Shown here in pieces: positions 7,229 through 11,102 of a DNA stretch of 11,102 nucleotides (position 1 is its first letter; each line of letters opens with the position of its first letter). Position numbers and translations under genes: made by a program. Source of the DNA: an uncultured Rikenellaceae bacterium (GTDB lineage: Bacteria > Bacteroidota > Bacteroidia > Bacteroidales > Rikenellaceae); assembly GCA_947054185.1 (NCBI GenBank), contig CAMRVW010000068.1, forward strand, positions 1 to 11,102, read 5' to 3'. The notes under the pieces are model-generated. The model saw only the letters and a program-made list of their open reading frames with translations, had not been told where the DNA came from and made no database searches.

Positions 7229-8066
7229 GCACGTCATTACCCTTATTATCTGTATGTTATGCCTGACAGGATGCCATAACGGGCCACTTAACGACAAACC
7301 GACCATTGCGGTATCCATAGAGCCGTTGCGATATTTCGTGGAGCGAATCGCAGGCGACGAATACAACGTCGTATCCATCATTCCGGAGGGAGCGTCGGCA
7401 GAAAGTTACGAGCCATCGCCAAAGAACATGCGCGATGCGGCCGGCTCCGAGCTGTTCATCTGCATAGGGCTGCTCGACAATGAACGCAACATAGTACGGT
7501 CGCTCAAGCAAGACAGCACGGCGCAGGTGCTGGAGCTGTACAAATCGTGTTTCGTGATGGAGGAAAATGGTCACGAGGGCCATGCTCACGGCGCCGACCC
7601 CCACATTTGGCTGTCGCCCTCCAACGGCGCGCTGATGGCCGACGCCATAACAGAGACGCTCGCAAGGATGAATCCGCAGAACCGCGAAAAATACCTCATC
7701 AACAACAGCCTGCTGCAAAGCGAGATAGAGATATTATATGTGATGGCCATGAAGCTGGCCGAGCAAAAACCCGGTCGCAAGGCCATAATTTACCATCCGG
7801 CCCTGTCGTACCTTGCCCACGACTGCTTTTTCGAGCAGACAGCCATTGAAAAAGATGGGAAAGAGCCGTCGGCGGCCCATATCAAAAGCGTGATCGAGAC
7901 AGGGCGTAAAAACGGCATAAAACGGGTGTTTTACCAGTCACAGCTGAGTGCGGGAAGCGTCAGGGCCGTGGCCGACGAGATAGGAGCCGAACCCACCGAA
8001 TTCAATCCCTTGGCCGCCAACTGGCTCGCAAACATGAAAAACATCATAACCCTGATATATGAGTAA
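7221..8066 (+). CDS. znuA: ZnuA-type metal ABC transporter substrate-binding lipoprotein
   Basis: Cluster A-I (ZnuA/TroA/PsaA) periplasmic metal binder, probably for zinc, that hands metal to an ABC importer. The 281-residue product starts with a lipoprotein signal peptide whose lipobox LTGC ends at Cys18, so it should be membrane-anchored. A short His-rich loop (His118, 121, 123) is typical of zinc-binding members, followed by DPHIWLSP with His128, then YHPALSYLA with His192, two expected ligand positions. The first ligand position is unusual: the GASxHxY-type motif reads GASAESYEPSP, with Glu61 where His normally stands. The C-terminal EFNPLAANW block is family-like. It overlaps the upstream reductase by 8 nt (ATGAATAA) and the downstream ATPase by 8 nt (ATGAGTAA), implying coupled translation. 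Zinc is more likely than manganese because of the His loop, but this is inference. Confidence 0.88.
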   Translation: MNKHVITLIICMLCLTGCHNGPLNDKPTIAVSIEPLRYFVERIAGDEYNVVSIIPEGASAESYEPSPKNMRDAAGSELFICIGLLDNERNIVRSLKQDSTAQVLELYKSCFVMEENGHEGHAHGADPHIWLSPSNGALMADAITETLARMNPQNREKYLINNSLLQSEIEILYVMAMKLAEQKPGRKAIIYHPALSYLAHDCFFEQTAIEKDGKEPSAAHIKSVIETGRKNGIKRVFYQSQLSAGSVRAVADEIGAEPTEFNPLAANWLANMKNIITLIYE

Positions 8067-8826
8067 AGAACTCGTCCGCATAAAAGAGGTATCGGCGGGT
8101 TATGACGGCAACATTGTGTTGAGCCGAATCAACCTCACCGTGCGCGAATCGGACTTCATAGGCGTGATAGGCCCCAACGGCGGCGGCAAAACCACCCTCG
8201 TGAAGTTGTTGCTGGGTCGTCTGGCACCCGTGGAGGGTACCATAGAATATGCTCCCGAATTGGGCCACATAGGCTATCTGCCTCAGGCCAACGCAACAGA
8301 CAAGGCGTTTCCCATAACAGTACGCGAGGTGGTCGCATCGGGCCTGCAAGCCGTAAAGGGCATTTTCGGCCGATATGGAGCCGGGGAGCGCGCCAAGGTC
8401 GACGCCATCATGAACCGGTGCGGAATAGCCCATTTGGCCGGCAAAACGGTCGGCGAACTGTCGGGCGGACAACTGCAAAGGGCTTTTCTGTGCCGGGCGT
8501 TGATTTCGTCGCCACGCATGCTTATATTGGACGAGCCCAACACATACGTCGACAACAAGTTCGAGAGCCAGCTCTATGAGTTGTTGCGCCGGCTTAACGA
8601 GCAAATGGCCATTGTAATGGTGTCACACGATCTGGGCACCATTACATCGCACGTCAAGAGCATCGCATGCGTCAACAGGTGCCTCCATTATCACGACTCC
8701 AACGTAATAACCCAAGAGGAGCTGAACCAATATGAGTGCCCGATACAGTTGGTAACTCATGGCGAAGTGCCTCACACCGTATTGGAAACGCACAGGAACT
8801 GCCACCTCGGATGCTCGGAGGATTAA
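8059..8826 (+). CDS. znuC: ZnuC-type metal ABC transporter ATP-binding protein
   Basis: Cytoplasmic ATPase of a cluster A-I metal importer, 255 residues. Visible motifs are Walker A GPNGGGKTT (38-46), Q-loop Q76 in GYLPQ, signature LSGGQLQR (134-141), Walker B MLILDEP (154-160) and H-switch His190 in VSHD. The C-terminal 30 residues are rich in His and Cys (His234, 239, 245, 249; Cys248, 252). They might sense metal, though part of this pattern (HGxxPHxVLExH) may simply be family-typical. Translation is coupled to the lipoprotein gene by an 8-nt overlap. A ZnuB-like permease would be expected next, but the sequence after the stop codon contains no hydrophobic multi-span ORF in any frame. I infer that the permease is encoded elsewhere or has been lost. 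Confidence 0.9.
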   Translation: MSKELVRIKEVSAGYDGNIVLSRINLTVRESDFIGVIGPNGGGKTTLVKLLLGRLAPVEGTIEYAPELGHIGYLPQANATDKAFPITVREVVASGLQAVKGIFGRYGAGERAKVDAIMNRCGIAHLAGKTVGELSGGQLQRAFLCRALISSPRMLILDEPNTYVDNKFESQLYELLRRLNEQMAIVMVSHDLGTITSHVKSIACVNRCLHYHDSNVITQEELNQYECPIQLVTHGEVPHTVLETHRNCHLGCSED

Positions 8827-8944
8827 CCTTTTCATGAGGATGATTCCGGCGGTCACCACCCTGTTTTCACAACACCCAACAACCTATATGACAATACATT
8901 GGCAGCAGTTACTTAATCTTTGATGTCAGGTAAAGTTTTGTTGT

Positions 8945-9148
8945 ATGATATTGCACGAACGAGCTTTGTCCGACTTACATGGGGATGCGCTTGAGGATGA
9001 GCATCCGTTATTTGTTGCCTGTATGAACGGGGTGCGGGATGTTAAGACGGACAGGATGGCATTAAACATTCCGGCTTATAATTGGTTTTGTGATGCAGCA
9101 TTGAGATGGATGACAGCAAAAGCAAGACATACGAAACTATTTAGCTAA
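8945..9148 (+). CDS. Hypothetical 67-residue ORF, possibly a gene remnant
   Basis: I do not recognise this sequence. An in-frame stop at 8921-8923 limits upstream extension to a few codons. The product (MILHERALSDL... to ...ARHTKLFS) is soluble-looking, has balanced composition and no membrane span, and contains several Trp and Cys. That makes it more protein-like than the random ORFs around it. Codon use (GAT, GTT, TTT, TTA) differs from the C-ending preference of neighbouring genes, which suits a foreign origin, a decayed fragment, or a chance ORF. No Shine-Dalgarno sequence or good promoter is visible. Treat as tentative. Confidence 0.3.
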   Translation: MILHERALSDLHGDALEDEHPLFVACMNGVRDVKTDRMALNIPAYNWFCDAALRWMTAKARHTKLFS

Positions 9149-9484
9149 CTATAATATCCTCATACCCACCCCGAATACCATCAGCCGGAATTGTATTTCG
9201 ATACCACAATATATCTTTGAGACGGCATAGTAAAAAAGAATCACATAAAACGTTTTAGCCAACTGGGCTATTCTGATTAGTCAATAAAACAAACGACGGC
9301 GCGATATTATCGATCAAGTCGGATAAAGGGAGTTATCGGATGACGTGAGAGTTATTGAGGAAATGACTCATAGGGAAACCCGATAAATAATAGGGACCTT
9401 CAGTTGCAAAAACCACCCCTGCACTACCCTATTTTCAAACACATAAACAACATTTTCACAGCATATTACAAGCCTCAATTAATC

Positions 9485-9497
9485 TTGTACTTTAAGT
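9485..9497 (-). repeat. Repeat copy E, half core
   Basis: TTGTACTTTAAGT is the exact reverse complement of the first 13 nt of copy A (6152-6164). The other arm is not conserved beyond this point. Confidence 0.45.
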
Positions 9498-9720
9498 GAC
9501 CGAGAAGAGCGTATCATGATTTTACGATACCCGTACAGATGCAGATCCGATACATCTATCTAAGACTGTTTTTTGCGATAATTGAGGTATTTTTTAATTT
9601 GATAAACTGAGCTGTTTGCAGCCATTTCAGAGAGATTACAAATCACAGCAAATTGAGGTATATGCAACTATGGCATGAAGCGTGAAAACACTAAAATCAA
9701 GCCGAAATACAATACAATAA

Positions 9721-9749
9721 AACACTGTATTACACAACAATACAGCGTT
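9721..9749. other. Imperfect hairpin, 11-bp arms
   Basis: AACACTGTATT (9721-9731) and AATACAGCGTT (9739-9749) form 11-bp arms with one mismatch around a 7-nt loop. In minus-strand RNA the mismatch becomes a G-U pair, so the fold favours the minus strand, where TTATTGTATTG follows. It may be a weak minus-strand terminator. It abuts repeat copy F. Confidence 0.4.
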
Positions 9750-9759
9750 TATCTAAAGT
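9748..9759 (-). repeat. Repeat copy F, half core
   Basis: TTTATCTAAAGT is the exact reverse complement of ACTTTAGATAAA in copy C (6539-6550). Only the right half of the core is present. Confidence 0.4.
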
Positions 9760-9949
9760 AACACATCAAGTAACCGAAACATGCTGTTTACAGGCTTCGT
9801 ATGCCTATGGTTTGATTGTAATAAGGTGTACGCTTTGCCGACTCATTGCAACAGGACAACAAAACGGCGAGGATATACACAGGTACACGGGGCAACCAAG
9901 CCACAAAAGCATCCCACCTTGAAAAACATACATCACAAATGCTCTGACA

Positions 9950-9964
9950 TGCTTATAATAAGCA
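9950..9964. other. Small palindrome TGCTTAT-A-ATAAGCA
   Basis: A 15-nt inverted repeat with 7-nt arms around a single central base. It is a possible protein-binding site; there is no gene close by to assign it to. Confidence 0.25.
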
Positions 9965-10234
9965 CATTACCCACATCACGAACAATATAAAAAGACATGC
10001 AAACGCTTGAACAATATCCCTTGCCGCAATAAAACCCAAATCAGTCCGACCGACAAAGGGATAGAAGTCTGCAATCATCCGGCATAAAGAAATGATCCGG
10101 CAATTAATAAGTGGGTGAGCAAACAATGTCCGCGAGGAGATAATGTCCGAAACAGGGAACTCGTTTTGCGTCAGTGGGTCGGATTATCGGGCGAAAGAAA
10201 TGAAAATCAACACAACGAAAAGGCTGAAAACTGC

Positions 10235-10260
10235 ATTACATGTGTAATTACAAATGTAAC
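10235..10260. promoter_or_regulatory. Two overlapping ATTACA-NN-TGTAA palindromes
   Basis: ATTACA-TG-TGTAAT at 10235-10248 is a perfect 14-bp palindrome with a 2-nt spacer. It overlaps by 2 nt a second one, ATTACA-AA-TGTAAC at 10247-10260. They lie just beyond the stop codon of the minus-strand regulator gene. A third copy lies inside that gene at 10371-10384. The arrangement suggests operators for a dimeric regulator, or a folded 3' end of the regulator mRNA; no T-run supports termination. Confidence 0.45.
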
Positions 10261-10288
10261 ACAATCGCGTAACGCATTGTTTACATGG

Positions 10289-11089
10289 CTATTTGTCGTA
10301 ATATTCAAATTTCCCGTTATCATACAACAATATCACCTTTACCACCTTGGCTTCTTCCTTCGACGTTCTAATTACATTTGTAATCATAGTTTCCTCTTTA
10401 TCTTCTTCGGATGCCACATTAGTATCAGGTGCTATTTCCGATGAGGGAGACACGCTCTCTTCAGGGGTGTCAACCGTGGGTGATTCGGGGGTTCGGGATG
10501 CTTTTGCAGGAGGCTCGGCAACTGTTTTTTCACTGTCTGTAACGGTCGGTATGTCAACTGTTTGTGCAGGCTTATCTAAAGTTGTACTTGAATCGGCAGA
10601 AGGGGACGGCATGGCAAGGTTTGCAGCCCCCTGCGGCGTCGGTTCATGGCGGAAGTCATTGTCGTCGTCGAATATTACCGATTCATCGTCAAAATAGTCT
10701 AAATCAACTATTTTCGGGTCTTCATAAAGCTCGAATGTATGGTAATTGTCGTTCATGTCGACAGTGTCGCCAGGGGCGTAACTGCCCGCAAAGAGAGAAT
10801 CGACTTTAAATGAAGCGGTGTTATCGGCTGATTGCGATGACATTATACTGCTTAATGTGTCGCGTCCCTTTAGCTCCGTCTCTCTGAACATAGGACCGTT
10901 GCCCAAAAGCAGCCAATCGGGACTGACATCGGGGAAACGCTCCAGCAGACGTACCAGAAAGTCAAATCGCGGCTTATTTCGCCCTGCAAGTATATGCGAT
11001 ATGCCGGAGGGCTGGACGTTCATTATTTCGGCAAAACGTTGCGAAGTGTAACCCTTAGCCGACAAAAGTTGCTCCAATCGTTCTTTCAT
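10289..11089 (-). CDS. XRE-family helix-turn-helix transcriptional regulator with long linker
   Basis: The N-terminal ~68 residues are an XRE/Cro-type DNA-binding domain: LEQLLSAKGYTSQRFAEIMNVQPSGISHILAGRNKPRFDF contains the five-helix pattern with SGISHILAGRNKP as recognition region. PDVSPDWLLLGNGPMF follows, which is typical of Bacteroidota members. A ~170-residue linker (about 75-245) is rich in Asp, Ser, Thr and Pro and is probably disordered. The last ~20 residues (KVVKVILLYDNGKFEYYDK) form a short beta-hairpin-like module that recurs in regulators of this phylum. Target genes are unknown. ATG at 11087-11089 is preceded by ATTACAAAT on the coding strand; the promoter lies beyond the window edge. 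Residues 168-173 (SSTTLDK region) are encoded by a copy of the intergenic repeat found at 6152-6633. Autoregulation is plausible but inferred. Confidence 0.8.
   Translation of the reverse strand: MKERLEQLLSAKGYTSQRFAEIMNVQPSGISHILAGRNKPRFDFLVRLLERFPDVSPDWLLLGNGPMFRETELKGRDTLSSIMSSQSADNTASFKVDSLFAGSYAPGDTVDMNDNYHTFELYEDPKIVDLDYFDDESVIFDDDNDFRHEPTPQGAANLAMPSPSADSSTTLDKPAQTVDIPTVTDSEKTVAEPPAKASRTPESPTVDTPEESVSPSSEIAPDTNVASEEDKEETMITNVIRTSKEEAKVVKVILLYDNGKFEYYDK
10371..10384. promoter_or_regulatory. ATTACA-TT-TGTAAT palindrome inside the regulator gene
   Basis: A perfect palindrome with 6-nt arms and 2-nt spacer, the same type as the pair at 10235-10260. On the coding strand it encodes I-T-N-V-I at about residues 236-240, just before the conserved C-terminal module. 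It may be an operator, or coincidence enforced by an AT-rich stretch. Confidence 0.4.
10572..10592 (-). repeat. Repeat copy G, inside the XRE regulator coding sequence
   Basis: On the minus strand this reads TTCAAGTACAACTTTAGATAA. Against copy C it matches 19 of 21 positions, with 13 consecutive identical bases. It falls in the low-complexity linker and keeps the frame open (S-T-T-L-D-K). Confidence 0.55.
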
Positions 11090-11098
11090 ATTTGTAAT
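11090..11098. promoter_or_regulatory. ATTTGTAAT half-site adjoining the regulator start codon
   Basis: This 9-mer is identical to the right part of the palindrome at 10376-10384 and to the reverse complement of 10247-10255. It directly precedes the regulator ATG on the coding strand. The left arm is not conserved, and the window ends 4 nt further on, so neighbouring sites cannot be seen. Confidence 0.35.
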
Positions 11099-11102
11099 TA
11101 TC

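Larger units (their letters stand above)
9149..10288. other. Gene-free spacer of about 1.1 kb
   Basis: No credible protein gene or tRNA is visible. It contains two partial copies of the palindromic repeat, a hairpin at 9721-9749, a small palindrome at 9950-9964, paired short direct repeats near 10077-10149, a lone TAnnTTTG match at 9212-9219, and the ATTACA palindromes at its right end. The ORFs in it (such as 9781-9990) have no protein-like features. Its mixed composition with many short repeats looks like decayed accessory DNA. Confidence 0.6.

Noticed and set aside
6600..8899. Exact 12-mer ATGACAATACAT shared by 6600-6611 and 8888-8899
   Set aside because: A few shared 12-mers are expected by chance in 11 kb, and the flanks do not align.
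8827..8944. Truncated permease gene directly after znuC
   Set aside because: No frame shows the hydrophobic start of a ZnuB-type permease; the only short ORF (from ATG 8834, 29 codons) is not membrane-like.
9580..9661. AATTGAGGTAT repeated at 9580-9590 and 9651-9661
   Set aside because: An 11-nt match in AT-rich sequence with unrelated flanks is within chance expectation.
9781..9990. 69-codon + strand ORF in the long spacer
   Set aside because: Its translation has no protein-family feature and no initiation signal, and it crosses a palindrome; most likely chance.
10115..10444. 109-codon + strand ORF overlapping the 3' end of the regulator gene
   Set aside because: Its C-terminal half is the antisense of the regulator's conserved C-terminal module, and the N-terminal half has no recognisable features.

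Overview
The window looks like the chromosome of a member of the Bacteroidota, most likely order Bacteroidales. The reasons are Bacteroidales-type DnaB, FtsE and GyrB sequences, promoters of the TAnnTTTG (-7) type in front of dnaB and gyrB, few Shine-Dalgarno sequences, and an XRE regulator with the C-terminal 'KVVKVILLYDNGKFEYY' module that I associate with this phylum. Genus cannot be fixed by eye; a Muribaculaceae/Barnesiella-like gut lineage is a guess. The first 5.9 kb is GC-rich with strong preference for C-ending codons. The second half has long AT-rich spacers.

Layout. 1-264 is the end of an upstream spacer holding a four-unit degenerate tandem repeat and the dnaB promoter. dnaB (replicative helicase) is followed by an FtsE-type ABC ATPase gene with an exceptionally long low-complexity 3' half, then gyrB with its own promoter and a strong 3' hairpin. 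These three lie on the + strand and concern replication, topology and (by family) division. From 5956 to 6730 lies an AT-rich gene-free stretch with several degenerate copies of a repeat built on a 9-3-9 palindrome (ACTTAAAGT / ACTTTAAGT).

Next comes a tight + strand operon at 6731-8826: a free methionine-(R)-sulfoxide reductase, a ZnuA-type metal-binding lipoprotein and a ZnuC-type ATPase. Each junction is an 8-nt ATGAnTAA overlap. The membrane permease that these two transporter parts need is not in the window.

From 8827 to 10288 there is almost nothing codable: one 67-codon ORF of unfamiliar sequence and foreign-looking codon use, several hairpins, and two more partial copies of the palindromic repeat. 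The window closes with a minus-strand XRE regulator gene (10289-11089). One further near-complete copy of the repeat lies inside its coding sequence, and ATTACA-NN-TGTAAT palindromes cluster at its 3' end, with a half-site touching its start codon.

The most interesting items are the tail of the FtsE-like protein, the locally confined repeat family (including the in-gene copy), the regulator-associated palindromes, and the permease-less metal transporter operon. I see no CRISPR array, tRNA, rRNA or recognisable transposase.
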